From the NCBI RefSeq assembly GCF_029784135.1, contig NC_073746.1:6927136-6991135 (forward strand): 64,000 bases of DNA, read 5' to 3'. How positions within the stretch are numbered: position 1 is the stretch's first letter; each line of letters begins with the position of its first letter. This DNA is from Toxorhynchites rutilus septentrionalis (lineage: Eukaryota; Arthropoda; Insecta; Diptera; Culicidae). Below the pieces are notes generated by a model. That model was not told the DNA's origin. It was given only the letters and a program-made list of their open reading frames with translations, and did not search any database. Position numbers and translations under genes: made by a program. Positions 9,648 to 21,365 of this stretch are shown piece after piece.

Positions 9648-10951
9648 AAGTCTGCTTCATTTAATATTGGAACAAATTCTTTTGCTCATTGTGGCGCTCC
9701 TAGTGGACGGATTTGGAAACTTTTTTCACCCACGTGTCGGGAAATTCATTACCTTTCACCATGTATTTATGTCATAACACCAAACGATAGCATTTTGTAA
9801 ACAACCGCCATGGAAGCCGAACGGAGAGATAAAATTGTGCACAGTTTTCTTGAAAATCCATTGTTGTCGGCATCTAAGCTAGCTAAACAGCTTAAAATGC
9901 CCAGAAATACCGTATGGCGTGTTATCAAGCAGTACAAGGAAACATTGACGACGGCTCGGAAGCCGCATTCGAAGCGTCGGAGTGGAACTGTCGACCGGAA
10001 ACTGCGTGGGAAAGTCATCAAGGCCGTCAAGAGGAATCCCAATCTTTCAGACCGCGATTTGGCCAATAAGTTCCAGGCCGCTCACAGTACGGTGCGACGA
10101 ATTCGTCTCCGGGAAGGAATAAGGTCATTCCGAGCCAGCAAACAGCCAAATCGGACGCTGAAGCAGAACAATGTGGCCAGAATCCGTGCTCGAAAGCTGT
10201 ACGACCAAGTGCTGACCAAGTTCGACGGATGTATTCTGATGGACGATGAGACCTACGTGAAGGCGGACTTTGAGCAAATCCCAGGTCAAAAATTTTATTT
10301 GGCGACGGCTCGGGGGGATGTACCTGCAAAATTTAAGTTCGTGTTTGCGGATAAATTCGCCCGCAAGTACATGATTTGGCAGGGAATATGCAGTTGTGGA
10401 CAGCAAACCAAAGTCTTTCTCACTGACAAGACAAGGACATCAGAAGTCTACAAAAAAGAGTGCCTACAGAAACGGATTCTGCCGTTTATTCGTGCCCACG
10501 ACCGTCCAGTAATGTTTTGGCCGGACCTCGCAAGCTGCCATTACAGCAAAACGGTTATGGAATGGTACGCAACGAACGGGGTCAGCGTAATACCGAAGGA
10601 CCTCAACCCCCCAAACTGCCCCCAGTTCCGGCCGATAGAGAAATACTGGGCAATCACGAAGCGGAGGCTTAAGGCAAAGGGAAAACTTGTTAGGAACATG
10701 ACTCAAATGAAGAACTGGTGGAATCAAATCGCCAAAACGGTGGACGAAAAGAGTGTGCGCCGCCTAATGTGCCGTATTACGGGAAAAGTACGAGAATTTC
10801 TTCGAAACAGCAAAGAATAATTTTTTTATTTTTTTTTTATGAGAGAGTAAAGAAAATGCTACATTTGTATGAAAAACAAATTATGAATTCGTTAATAAAT
10901 GACTGAACTACACGCAATTGTTTGTGTTCCAATATTAAATGAAGCAGACTT
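9648..10951 (+). mobile_element. DD37E Tc1/mariner transposon, second family, intact ORF
   Basis: A perfect 28-base terminal inverted repeat (9647-9674 and 10925-10952, starting AAAGTCTGCTTC) surrounds an intact transposase. If TA is the duplicated target, the right side is TA (10952-10953) and the left has become CA (9646-9647). The element lies between the tail of the CR1-like element and the start of the LOA-like element. Its ends and protein differ clearly from the DD37E element at 3615 and 35353, so it is a separate family of the same clade. Confidence 0.9.
9810..10820 (+). CDS. DD37E Tc1/mariner transposase, intact
   Basis: This is an uninterrupted 336-residue transposase starting at ATG 9810. 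Residues 1-110 form two helix-turn-helix-like blocks for binding the inverted repeats (ASKLAKQLKMPRNTVWRVIK; DRDLANKFQAAHSTVRRIRL). The catalytic triad is complete: Asp in MDDETYVKAD (about 145), Asp239 in FWPDLASCHYS and Glu277 in RPIEKYW, with exactly 37 residues between the second Asp and the Glu, the defining spacing of the DD37E clade. Length matches the family (about 330-345). It would excise and reinsert the element at TA sites. With perfect 28-base ends and an intact frame this copy looks recently active. Start chosen as the first ATG in the frame. Confidence 0.93.
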   Translation: MEAERRDKIVHSFLENPLLSASKLAKQLKMPRNTVWRVIKQYKETLTTARKPHSKRRSGTVDRKLRGKVIKAVKRNPNLSDRDLANKFQAAHSTVRRIRLREGIRSFRASKQPNRTLKQNNVARIRARKLYDQVLTKFDGCILMDDETYVKADFEQIPGQKFYLATARGDVPAKFKFVFADKFARKYMIWQGICSCGQQTKVFLTDKTRTSEVYKKECLQKRILPFIRAHDRPVMFWPDLASCHYSKTVMEWYATNGVSVIPKDLNPPNCPQFRPIEKYWAITKRRLKAKGKLVRNMTQMKNWWNQIAKTVDEKSVRRLMCRITGKVREFLRNSKE

Positions 10952-11187
10952 TAATAGCTGTTATCCATGGTTATTATGGAAAGAAAGTAATGGATAAACC
11001 CCTAATCCAAGGTGTGACGCGACCCGTGCTGAGAGATGAATGGTTGGGGGGGTTTCAATCAAATACCCTGCCTCTAACGGAGCCTATGGAGTACCAGGGC
11101 ACCCTCCACAGTATCGTCTGCGCCCTCTGCATTAAGCGGGTCACTGATGCAGTTGACCTTCTTTACCGCGCAACTCGTGGGAATTTC

Positions 11188-12595
11188 ATGAATAATTCAA
11201 CAAAAAACAAAAATCTTCCGGGTTCCGGCAGCCTCTCTCTGTCGGAAAAAATCGTCATAGAGGTCGACTCTATGAATGTCGAAGAGGATGAAGTATTGAG
11301 CGACGCACCTGCGGATGTTCAGTCCTGCTCCTCTTCCATCCTCAACACCCCGACTCGTTGTGAGTCGCTAGAGGATGAAAGTGACGAAAGTAACGTCACT
11401 ACAAAAACTGAACCTAAAGTGCTAGATTCAGCTGAGGTCCACTCTTCGTGGAAGAAAAACCTCACCAAGGGTCAGAGAAAGAGGCTGAAGAACTTGGTCG
11501 CAGCTGGGATCCCTGCAAAGGAAGCTCGGCAGCAAACTCTGAGTCAGCACATCTCTGGACCAGCAAATCGCCCCCAAGGATCGGAACTACCTAGTAGTGA
11601 CGAAAAACCGATTCTTAAAAAATCTAAACAAAATCTCTGCCCCCGTAAAAGAGCGGGGTTGAATGAGCTAAAAAAGATGCCCAAAACACTCTTCCAAACA
11701 AAGACTCCGCAATAACTTCTGTCGAAACTGAAATCTCCTTCAAGGAAGCTTTGGAACAGATCAAAGTTGGAATACTCCCGGAGGACTATCCCAACACCCG
11801 GAGGACTATCAGTTAGATTCCATCCAGAATGCTCTACTCACTGCAATAGAGCAACAAAGAAACGAGCCGGTTAAGCCCAAATTTTTCAATTGCTCGTATA
11901 AGTCAGGTTATCTAATCCTTTCGTGCAAAGACCATCAAAGTTCGGAATGGTTGAAAAAAGTGGTTCCCGGGATAATCCTAGACGACAACATCAAACTGGT
12001 TGCTCTAGACGCCAAAAATATTCCGCGTCCAGAAATTCTCCATGCCTTTTTCCCACAAAGCACAACATTCAGCGATGAGAGACTCAAAAGCCTCATTGAG
12101 AGTCAAAATGAAAATCTCTCCACCGATAAATGGCGAATACTAAAGAGATGCAATCCCAACGAAATTCACGTGGACTGGACGCTAACAGTCGACGAAGCTT
12201 CAATGCGTCAACTAACTAGCACAAACTTCAATATAAACTTCCGATTTGGCGAAACTAAGCTGAGGAAAACAAATCCAAAGCAGCGCCAAGTCATAATCCA
12301 TAAAAGCTCCGGTGTATTCAAAGGAGATCTGGGGCCAAAAAACGGGGAACCTAAAAATTCCAAAAACCCAGGAAATCTGAAGTCTTCAGAGCTTAGTGAC
12401 TCCATAATAGTGGAATCACAAAATGCTCAAGAAGTCGTCAGAAGGGTTTCTGGCAAACCAAAGCGCCCTCGTGAAGCTTCTCCGAAAAACAAGAACAAGC
12501 TTGGCATTCTGAGTATTCCCGGCCCAAGCGGTACAAACCCAACGGTTATCGCAAACAGGTTAGGAACCTCGATTTGGCCAAGTAAAAAAAGGTGA
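11188..12595 (+). pseudogene. LOA-like ORF1 protein, frameshifted
   Basis: The first part runs from ATG 11188 to TAA 11715. It is acidic and Ser-rich, then has a basic block (KKNLTKGQRKRLKNLV). The second part is open from about 11820 to TGA 12595 and contains CSYKSGYLILSCKDHQSSEWL and a folded region through about 12280. That region resembles the insect-specific domain seen in ORF1 of LOA/R1-type elements (DUF4780-like, from memory). A small indel before 11715 and a 20-base tandem duplication (11777-11790 against 11797-11810) separate the parts; the duplication length is not a multiple of three. No clear CCHC knuckle is seen. ORF1 proteins of this type bind element RNA. Confidence 0.7.
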
Positions 12596-12730
12596 GTTTC
12601 TTCAAACCCATCCCAGATCCAATACAAATACGGAAACTGGAACAAGCAAAAACCCTGACCTGATTTTCAAAAAAAACAGATGGGACTCCGATCCTCCCAA
12701 ATGAACCACTAGATCGGACAACCCAACCTA

Positions 12731-15700
12731 ATGCAGAACACTAAAGTTCTGCAAATAAACCTCCGCCACGCCAAAGCAGCGTCGAGTGTGCTATCTAGGA
12801 GGTTTACAAGAGACGCTGTGGATCTACCTCTTATACAAGAGCCTTGGGTTCACAAAGGAAGAATACTAGGTATTCAAACAGGTTCATGTAAGTTGTTCTA
12901 TGATGACAAGCATGACTCTCTTAGATCTGCTGTCTCAGTAAATGCAAACATTAAATGCTTTCCTATTACAGAGTTCATTCAAAGGGACATCATCGCGACC
13001 AGAGTGGAAGTTCCTACCGCCAAAGGAAGGGCCGACATCGTAATTGCGTCGGCTTACTTTCCAGGCGACGTTCCTGAGGTTCCTCCACGAGAGGTAGCGG
13101 CGTTTGTAAACTACTACAGGGAAATTAACAAGGACTTCATTATCGGATGTGATGCCAACGCTCATCACACCATGTGGGCAAGTACGGATATTAACTACCG
13201 AGGTGAGTGTCTTTTAGAATTTCTCTTGTCAAACAACATAGCTATTGCTAACAAAGGGAATGAACCAACCTTCATTAACGCTATCAGACAAGAAGTCTTA
13301 GATCTAACGCTGTGCAGCCCGGCTATTCAAGAAAATATCCATAACTGGCACGTTTCCGAAGAGGCGTCTTTGTCTGATCATAGACACATTATTTTCGAAT
13401 GGAATGGTGGCATGGAAGTTCATAGAGAATACCGAGATCCCAAAAAATTGGGATCGGTATGCACTTGAACTCGAGTCTAAAACTCTAAACTCGAAAATAA
13501 GGTCGATTCAGCAGCTTGAATCAGCTACAAAAGAATTAAATGAAACGATAGTCTCTGCCAACAACAGTAATTGCCCACTGAGAAAAGTTTCTTCGACAAG
13601 AAACGTTCCTTGGTGGAATAAAAGGCTCGAACGGCTTCGCAAAACGGCGCGTAAACTGTTCAACAGAGCAAAAATTACCTCGGACTGGTCTCAATATAAG
13701 AGAGCCCTAACTGAGTACAGTAGAGAACTGAGACGATCTAAACGAAAATCCTGAGTATATAACTGCGAAAGCATTGAAAATACCCCAATCGTTGCTAGAC
13801 TCAACAAGACTTTGGCAAAAGACCACTCGAACGGGCTTGGATCGCTTAAAAAGGATGACGGTTCGTTCACAAAAACCCCCTCAGAAGTACTAGACTTACT
13901 GATGAAGACTCACTTTCCGGGATCTACATCTGTCCACTCGGATACAAATCCTGGCTATAATGGCGACACAATATGCTCTCGAAGGCGTCTCATAGGACCC
14001 GTAAGTGCAAAGGATGTCGCTAACATAGTTGCTGGGTTTGTCTTCACGAGGGCCAGAGTAGTAAACGCAGTGAGATCCTTTCTACCTTACAAATCTGCAT
14101 AATGGGATTTTGTAGATGGGATTTTTCCAGCCCTGATTCAAAATGGAGAATCAAACATTCCTTCGATATGGAGACTTGTTAAAGTAGTTTTCATCCCAAA
14201 AGCGGGAAAACGCGACAAATCACTTCCAAAGGCTTTCAGACCAATTAGTTTATCATCAATACTGTTGAAAACTATGGAAAAAGTATTATATGAATACATA
14301 AAGTCTGTATTCATGTCCAAACACCCACTATCCAAATACCAGTTTGCCTACCAATCAGGCAAATCCACAACAACAGCACTACACATGCTTGTGACAAAAA
14401 TTTAAAAATCTTGTCATAAGAAACCGCATTATGTGCGTTTCTTGACATCGAAGGTGCTTTTGATAATGCTTCTTATCTATCAATGGCACAGGCAATGAGA
14501 AGAAGACACTTCGATAACTGTATAGTCGAATGGATCCATGGCATGCTCACACACAGAAAAATCATCTCGGAGCTGGGCGATCGTATGTGATTGCAACAAA
14601 GGGTTGCCCAGAAGGAGGCGTTCTATCACCTCTCCTTTGGTCACTAGTAGTTGACGACCTCCTGACAAGTTTAGAGGCAAAAGGTTTTGAAATTGTGGGC
14701 TTCGCCGATGATCTAGTCATAATGATACGAGGCAAGTTCGACGACGTGATATCGAGCAGAATGCAGATGACCTTAAACCTTACACAAACTTGGTGTACCA
14801 CAGAAGGTCTGAGCATAAATCCCTCAAAAACAACAATTGTTCCATTCACCAAAAAGGAAAAACAGCATCTGCAGTCTTTATATCTTGGGGGAGTGGGAAT
14901 AAAATGCAGCGCTTCAGTGAAATATCTAGGTGTTATCCTAGATGCTAAACTCAACTGGAATGCGCACTTAGATGCAATAATCAGTAAGGCCAATACAGCC
15001 CTATGGGCATGTTCTAAAATGATAGGAAGAACATGGGGTCTTAAACCAAAAATGGTAATGTGGGTCTACACTGCCATTGTGCGGCCTAGGATAACCTATG
15101 CCTCATTATTCTGGTGGCCAAAGACCAAGGAGACTGTAGCTACAAAAAAGCTAAACAAACTCCAACGACTAGCATGCGTTGCAATTACTGGAGCAATGCG
15201 AAGCACACCCCCGAAGGCAATGGAGGCTATCCTACACTTGCTACCTCTGAACCAACATGTTCAGCTAGAGGCTAAGAAAAGCGCTCTAAAGCTTGAACAA
15301 TGGAAAAAAATACTAGACGGAGACAAAATTGGTCACTTGAGCATCCTGAATCTCTTACCCGTAGGACCATCCTCAGAGATGAACAGTGATTGTATGGAAC
15401 CTAGGACTAACTACGACATTCCATACAGTGTAATCGAACCTTATCGTTAAATATGGGATGAAGGCGGTCCCAGTGTTCGTAATGGTTCAATCATGTTCTA
15501 CATTGATGGGTCAAAAATGGGAATCAGAACAGGTGCTGGAGTGTATGGTCCCAGAACAAAAATCTTTGTAGCTATGGGAAACTGGCCAACAGTTTTTCAA
15601 GCAGAAATAGCTGCGATAATAGAATGCTCAAATGTCTGCCTTAAAAGAAAATATAGACATGCTAACATCTGCATATTCTCAGACAGTCAAGCGGCACTTA

Positions 15701-16358
15701 AAGCTCTAAATGCTTTTAAATGCTCCTCAAAAATTGTCTGGGAATGCATTCTCCTCTTACGGCAACTAAGTCGGATAAGTTCGGTACAACTGTACTGGAT
15801 TCCTGGCCATTGTGGAATAGAGGGAAACGAGCGAGCAGATGAACTTGCCAGGAACGGCTCATGCTCACCTTTCACTGGTCCAGAACCATTCTGTGGAATT
15901 TCTGACTGTGTGTTGAAAGGTGAGCTGAAGAACTGGGAAGACCGGGAAGTGTTAGCCAACTGGTTGGCGGTACAACTTAACCAGTCAAAAAAATTTATCA
16001 CGCCGAGTATTAAAATTACAAAACAATTGCTGAGTCTTAATAAGACTTCAGCACAATCACAGGCCTTAAAACAGGACACTGTCCGAGTAAATACCATCTC
16101 AAAAACATAGGTTTAGTGCAAGATGATATTTGTCGTTTTTGTAATACCGAAAGCGAAACCTCGGAACATTTGCTCTGTAATTGTGGAGCTCTAACTAGAC
16201 GCAGACTTCAATACCTTGATGAGGCTATTCTGGAGCCCAAGGAAATTTGGTCTGCGTCGCCGATCAGGATTATAAAATTTATCAAACAGAGTATTCCTGA
16301 TTGGCACCTATCTCGCTATAGCTTTCAGTCTACTTCTTCATCAATAAGCAGTAGGTAA
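12731..16358 (+). pseudogene. LOA-like ORF2 (AP endonuclease, RT, RNase H)
   Basis: The endonuclease starts at ATG 12731 (VLQINLRHAKAA, LIQEPWV, IGCDANAHH, SLSDHRHI). A frameshift near 13430 leads into the linker, with a TGA at 13754 where Trp is expected. The RT follows with a TAA near 14102, FRPISLSSILLKTMEK, a disturbed stretch near 14400, FLDIEGAFDN, KGCPEGGVLSPLLW and the catalytic FADD at about 14704. A TAA at 15450 precedes RNase H (FYIDGSKMGIRTGAGVYG, FSDSQAAL, WIPGHCGIEGNERADELA). After another stop at 16110 a C-terminal finger CRFCN...SEHLLCNC closes the protein at 16358. At least six lesions make it inactive, but every domain remains readable. Confidence 0.88.
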
Positions 16359-16430
16359 GCTTGAAGTGGAGTATAAAAAAATGGGATATACCACAATAGT
16401 TCAGAATAATGGACGCAGTGGTTCACATCC

Positions 16431-17990
16431 AACAGGGGAAAAAAACGCGCATGATATTTATTAACTTTAATCGCGGCGATGGAGGTTTAAGGCGGTTTTA
16501 TACTATCCAGCACGCGTTTTCGTCATTGAGCTTCGTATCACGAGTTTGATGAATTTTCAGGTGGAATGAACACACTCCCAAATTAAAAATTATGAATGAA
16601 AAATAACGTTTGCATATCGAATATAATATACTAGCTAACCCGGCAAACTTCGTCCCGCCCAAAATTTGTTTTTTGTTATCAATACCTTCAAACATTAATG
16701 TTTTCTTACTATGAGCAAGTTCATGGGTCCAATCGCAGAACTGTTCATTAATTGATCTTCTAATCCAACCCGTTAAATTTACCTTTTACTATAAGATTCC
16801 TAGTATTTCTAACAAAACTCATCATTATAATATCAGATTATTTTCAGACACAATTCTCGTTCAAGATTTTTCAACCACTTGCAAATAACATGTTTCTCCG
16901 TTACATGGAATAAATGTTTCATTAAGAAAATATGATAGAATGAAGACAGCCCTGAATCGGACAATTTTTCCCCCTCAGAAAGGTGGGAGAAGTGTTGAAC
17001 CACTTTAGAAATGTTTCTTGCCCCTAAAACCTCCACATGACAAATTTGGTTCAGTTTGCTTGTTTAGTTCTTGAATTATGCAGAAATGTATGCTTCATTT
17101 GTATGGCAGTCGAGACTCCAAGCCCTCGCTCGAGGATAATGTCAGTGAGATTCGGGCTTTGAAAAACAGTATGCAGATGGCGACCAGTGGACTCTTGTTT
17201 CATTATTTTGCGATTCAGCTCACTAGTGTTCTCTCGGTCTCAACCGATTTTTGAGACGAAGACTGCACGAACTAAGGAGTGTTCTGCCGTTTCTTCCGTT
17301 CATAGCCGCTAAATTGAAATTGCTGACAATGATCAACTTGATCCGCATCACGCATTTTACTAAAAATTTGGGCGTGACAACATAACTGATATCCATCCTA
17401 CTGGATACAACATGTAAGTAACCTTGGGAATTCGGCTGGTATTTAAAGAAAACTGCCCCTTACTCTAAAAACAATACACATGAAACAGAACAGAATATAC
17501 CATAAACATCTAAAAGTAGGACCTACAGTGCATGCTAATTCTATCGGAAAAGTCAAAATTTCTTTAGAAAGAATCATCACGGCAGTGGAACTTCATACAA
17601 ATCACTCATCGAAAAGTGTCTCCTTTTTCACCGCTTGTTTACATCGACGAATATATTTTTTTCCACTATGTTTCGTAGGAGAGTGTATGCATACTGACAG
17701 ATTTCTACTACGAGGTGTTTAATGAAGAATGAAAGGTGGGAATGTTTATGTTTATATATGATTTATCGTACGATTTAATTGAATGCATAAAAGATGTCAA
17801 CAAAACTGGGGTAAGCACGTTTTTGAATTTGAACAAATATTGATAAGAGATCCCAGCAATTATTGATGTTTATTGCGTGATTTGGTTACTGTATAAGTTG
17901 TTTGAAACGAAGGTTTAGTGTAATGTTTTCATTTTGAAGATTATATTCACAAACATGCAAGTATGATTAATATAAATTGCATGTATATGA
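16431..17990. other. Repeat-derived intergenic stretch
   Basis: No gene is supported. From about 16630 to 17110 a dispersed repeat can be read. It starts near CTAGCTAACCCGGCAAAC and includes CCCCTAAAACC and TTATGCAGAAATGT. A related fragment occurs at 38230-38410. I recognise this type as widely dispersed in insect genomes but cannot name its class. The rest is unassigned. Confidence 0.4.
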
Positions 17991-18200
17991 TGCGCCTGCC
18001 AGCCCATACATGCAAACGTGGAGGCTATATGCATACATCCTAGAAAAACTTAAATCGTATAATTATCGTTTATATTACACCATATACCCCATATACATGT
18101 ATATGGCCTCCAATTTCATATGCATATGCCAGTTATACACATCATACAAGTAATATGTCTTGGATGTATGTATATCGCCTCCAATTTTAGATTTTTGATA

Positions 18201-19392
18201 TAGGACTACGTCTTACATTAAGGGTGCCAAATCAGAAAACAGGTCACGTTTTTATGAAATAAAGTTAACGTTAATAACTATTTTTTCTACGAACGGATTT
18301 AAACGATTTACATACCAATCAAATTGGAAATTTTCTTAGATTTTTTTGTTTGATATGCTAATCCCATAGTCTGTATATGGTTTAAATTGATGAAAATTGG
18401 AAGCATTCCCATTTTCCCATACATTTGTTCTGTCCGTTTGTGTGCTTTCCCGCACAGAGCTGTCAATAACGGGTATCTTATGCAGCCGCTAGAACAGAAA
18501 CAACGAAGGGGGATAGCGGAAAGAGAAAATTTGCGAAGTAAACTCCACCCTTGCATAATAAGTAAGCTGTCGCTAGCGTATAAGTATTGCATCTCCTCTG
18601 ACGAAAATTCTCAGAATCTTTCTGTGCCCGAAACAACAAAGGTCGCTTATTCTGCTCGTTTTGTGTTTAATGTTTCCCCTCGAGCTGTGAACGCTAGCAA
18701 ATATTCGCTTGAAGTGCATCTGGCATTGCAATTAACACAACCATCCAAGTCATGGCAAAGAAGGCGAAAAAAGAGAAGAGTGCAATTGATTGTAGATCGC
18801 TTCTAAACATCGATGTATGGTTTTTTGTGTGTTGCTCGTTTTCGTTGCGCGAAACATAGAAACTTAGAGTAACTTTGTTGACGGTTTTGACCGAGAGTCG
18901 AGAAACGATTTTTCATAAACGGTCATTCTCGCGATGTTTCATTCTTAGCACTGCAACGGTGTGCATCTCTTAGACGCGTGTTTGATGCTTGTTGAATGAC
19001 GATGCACTTCTTCTTTTTCTTTTGAATTATAGACACTTGAAACTCAGACAGTTCATTCGTCTTTGATGGCGATGCACGGAAGATGCCTCTCGTTAATATT
19101 CAGTGCAATGCGTGCATTGATATAAAGAAACAAATTGCGACATATGACCAATTAGTGTATTGTTCTCACAAAGGCAAAAAAATGATCGTTGCTTCTCGAA
19201 ATGATTCTACAAAACTACGCAAGCCATTAAACCTTTTCAAAGTCCCCGGAACTTTTTACTAAAGAGTTATTTATTAAATTTCGACGTATTCGCAAGTAAT
19301 ATTCGAAATGATAAACCATCAAATTTCAAATGAAAAAAGATCGTGTAGTCCTATGTTCTAAGCGGTCGTATCTCGGATACAACCCCTCGAAT
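18201..19392 (+). mobile_element. Helentron/HINE-like element with distinct interior
   Basis: The left end is TAGGACTACGTC (18201). The right end is GTAGTCCTA (19345) followed by a hairpin (19363-19384) and a T-run. The first 250 bases match the copy at 59567-60573 (for example CAAATCAGAAAACAGGTCAC), then the interior is unrelated. That interior holds TATAAG (18579) with TCAGA about 32 bases downstream, and a short lysine-rich frame starting MAKKAKKEKSAID at 18753, so it may have captured a host promoter and 5' end. Confidence 0.6.
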
Positions 19393-19633
19393 TTTTTACG
19401 TTTTAATGTTTGCTGGGCAGGCCCGAAGGCAGTTTTAAATTGTTAAAATATGAATGAAATTTTTTTATTTGATTACTCGAAACATGTAGTACTGAACTTT
19501 TTTTTAACCATTTCTATATAAATTTTGCGATATTTCCACTAAAGCACAATAAACAAACAGTAATGACGTATCCGGTTGCAACTCTTTCGTATCATATGTA
19601 AGATCTTTAATTGCCCTAAAATCTTATTTCAGA

Positions 19634-19700
19634 TAGCCATACGAGATAGCTGCGGCTTGATAATCCAAACAACCGGAGTTCAAATCCCATCGGAGCAATT
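19634..19700 (+). repeat. tRNA-like segment inside TIR element
   Basis: GGAGTTCAAATCC at 19675-19687 resembles a polymerase III B-box, with an A-box-like GAGATAGCTG upstream at 19643. The same segment occurs on the minus strand inside the TIR element at 46426-46491. It is too diverged to be a tRNA gene. Confidence 0.45.
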
Positions 19701-19941
19701 TTACAACCGTCGACACCACTCATATCAAACATTTATATCCCTAAAAGTCAATTGATTAATTCCTTTTTGTACAAACATAAATGTTTATAAAGGTTCTATA
19801 TACATACACAAATGGTGATTCCCCAGGCCGAACATTTTACTTTAAAATTTTCCGCCATTTTTTTTATGGTAGTGATGAATCGTATATTCGTATGACAACA
19901 GTCTTATTATGTTATTAGGTATTGCCTAATAACCTTACATA

Positions 19942-20160
19942 TACAGTAGTGGGACACAAATAATTGGACATTTTCATTTCTAATTGGATATTTTGTAAAC
20001 ATCGAGTTTGGTACCCAAAGTATGGCCCCAGATTGAAAGTAGCCACCAGATCTCGACATTGTACCACTATCACCGTGGATGTCCAATAACAGGCCAATCA
20101 CCTCTAATGTGACACTGAGTAGTGCCTCGGTATGTCGAGGATTAGATGTAACTTACTGTA
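19942..20160. mobile_element. Small MITE, TA duplication
   Basis: A 219-bp element with ends TACAGTA...TACTGTA lies between TA dinucleotides. It is similar over most of its length, in reverse orientation, to 21124-21365. Confidence 0.7.
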
Positions 20161-20238
20161 TATGCTATTTAAGCGCATCATATACCACCCAAAATATCAG
20201 ATATTCGATGCTCTATATACGATTTAATGTTTGCTGGG

Positions 20239-21123
20239 TTGGCACACTAGGCAGCTTGGTTTGTCAAGTTCATAATCTCATGTTTATAGTTTTGAGTTAA
20301 GTGCAATTGAATGACGAAGTTGAACTAATTTATTTTCGTCACTATGTTTATCAGAACGCAAAAGACTGGCAAACAGATAATCTTTCGTTCTTGAAAGTTA
20401 AAAATAAAAAAAGCAACTTTAACTTTCACTTTTCTTGAAACCGCAAATATTCGGACTTAAAAATAATGTTTAACGTAATATTCCAAACATACATGTATTT
20501 ACAAAAATATATAACAATTATTATAATTATCAAGAACGTTTTCCGCCATTCGTTTTTTGATTGTTGTAGCGCCCGAGCGGTCCAAGGCACTTTCCTTAAG
20601 AAATAAATACAACTTTTTACTCCAAGCTGTGAGTTCAGACTCCCGTATATTTGATTCATTTTCTTTTAACGAAGCATTCCTAATCTTAATTTCTACCGAC
20701 TGAACTCCAGAGGCGGAGCTTGTTCATTCTTACTTTCTCTCTGTTTATTTCTCTAACGCTCTATCTCCATTCCTTCTCTTACTCCTTACATTCATATTGG
20801 AAAATCCTTGGTTGGATTTCCCCTATCTCTTTTCCGTTAAAATCATAAATTCTTATTGAAACTATTTACACGACCCGCCATAAAGATCGTTCGGGGAGAT
20901 GTATTTATTTAGGCTCGAGCCTATTAATAATTTTGGGTATACAAAACCCGCCTGTTTTATTGGTCGCTGCATTGTCTGTAGTAAATCGTATATACGCATG
21001 ACAATAGTCGTACTAGAAACATGTATAAGTCGTATATTCATCCATCTAATCATCGTGAATACTGTTGCAAGTGGAAAATAAATGTGTGCGTTGCTTATGA
21101 TGCGAACATAAATAACAATATAA
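20239..21123. other. Intergenic stretch without recognised gene
   Basis: AT-rich sequence between the two inverted MITE copies. I see no coding potential and no named repeat. Confidence 0.4.
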
Positions 21124-21365
21124 TACAGTCATTTAAATTTAATACGACATGCCGAGGCACCACTCAGTGTCGCTTTGGAGGCGATTTTGGCCTGTAATTG
21201 AACATTGGCGATGTGAGTGGTACAGTGTCTACGTCTAGTGGCAACTTTAATGTGGCGCCATAATTTGGGCCCCGATCTCGATGTTTACAAAAATGTCCAA
21301 TTAAACGTGTCACATTACAGGTCTGTTCAATAATATAAACGTCGCATTAAATGTAACTTACTGTA
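21124..21365. mobile_element. Small MITE, inverted relative to 19942 copy
   Basis: About 242 bp ending TTACTGTA, with a degenerate left end TACAGTCA. Shared blocks with the reverse complement of 19942-20160 include CATGCCGAGGCACCACTCAG and ATGTTTACAAAA. Confidence 0.65.

Larger units (their letters stand above)
10960..16430 (+). mobile_element. LOA-like (I-group) non-LTR retrotransposon, broken
   Basis: A plus-strand element of about 5.4 kb. It has a 5' leader (10960-11187), ORF1 in pieces, ORF2 encoding AP endonuclease, RT and RNase H, and a short 3' region with ATGGGATATACCACAATAG near 16380. An RNase H domain after the RT separates it from CR1/Jockey elements and fits the LOA/I group; the LOA assignment is inference from the opening LQINLRHAKAA and the ORF1 type. 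It begins right after the DD37E transposon. Confidence 0.8.
17990..20238. mobile_element. CCCAGC-ended TIR element remnants, interrupted
   Basis: Fragments of the family seen complete at 45968-46925 are present. Internal sequence lies at 17994-18190 (ATGCGCC, GTGGAGGC, TATGCATACAT, also in inverted form). A tRNA-like segment lies at 19634-19700. Right-end motifs TTTAATGTTTGCTGGG lie at 19398-19417 and 20221-20238. A Helentron-like element (18201-19392) and a small MITE (19942-20160) interrupt them. Whether this is one nested element or two adjoining fragments cannot be decided by eye. Confidence 0.5.

Noticed and set aside
10939..11187. ORF1 start of the LOA-like element at ATG 10939
   Set aside because: That ATG lies inside the right inverted repeat of the DD37E transposon; ATG 11188 is the first one within the retrotransposon proper.
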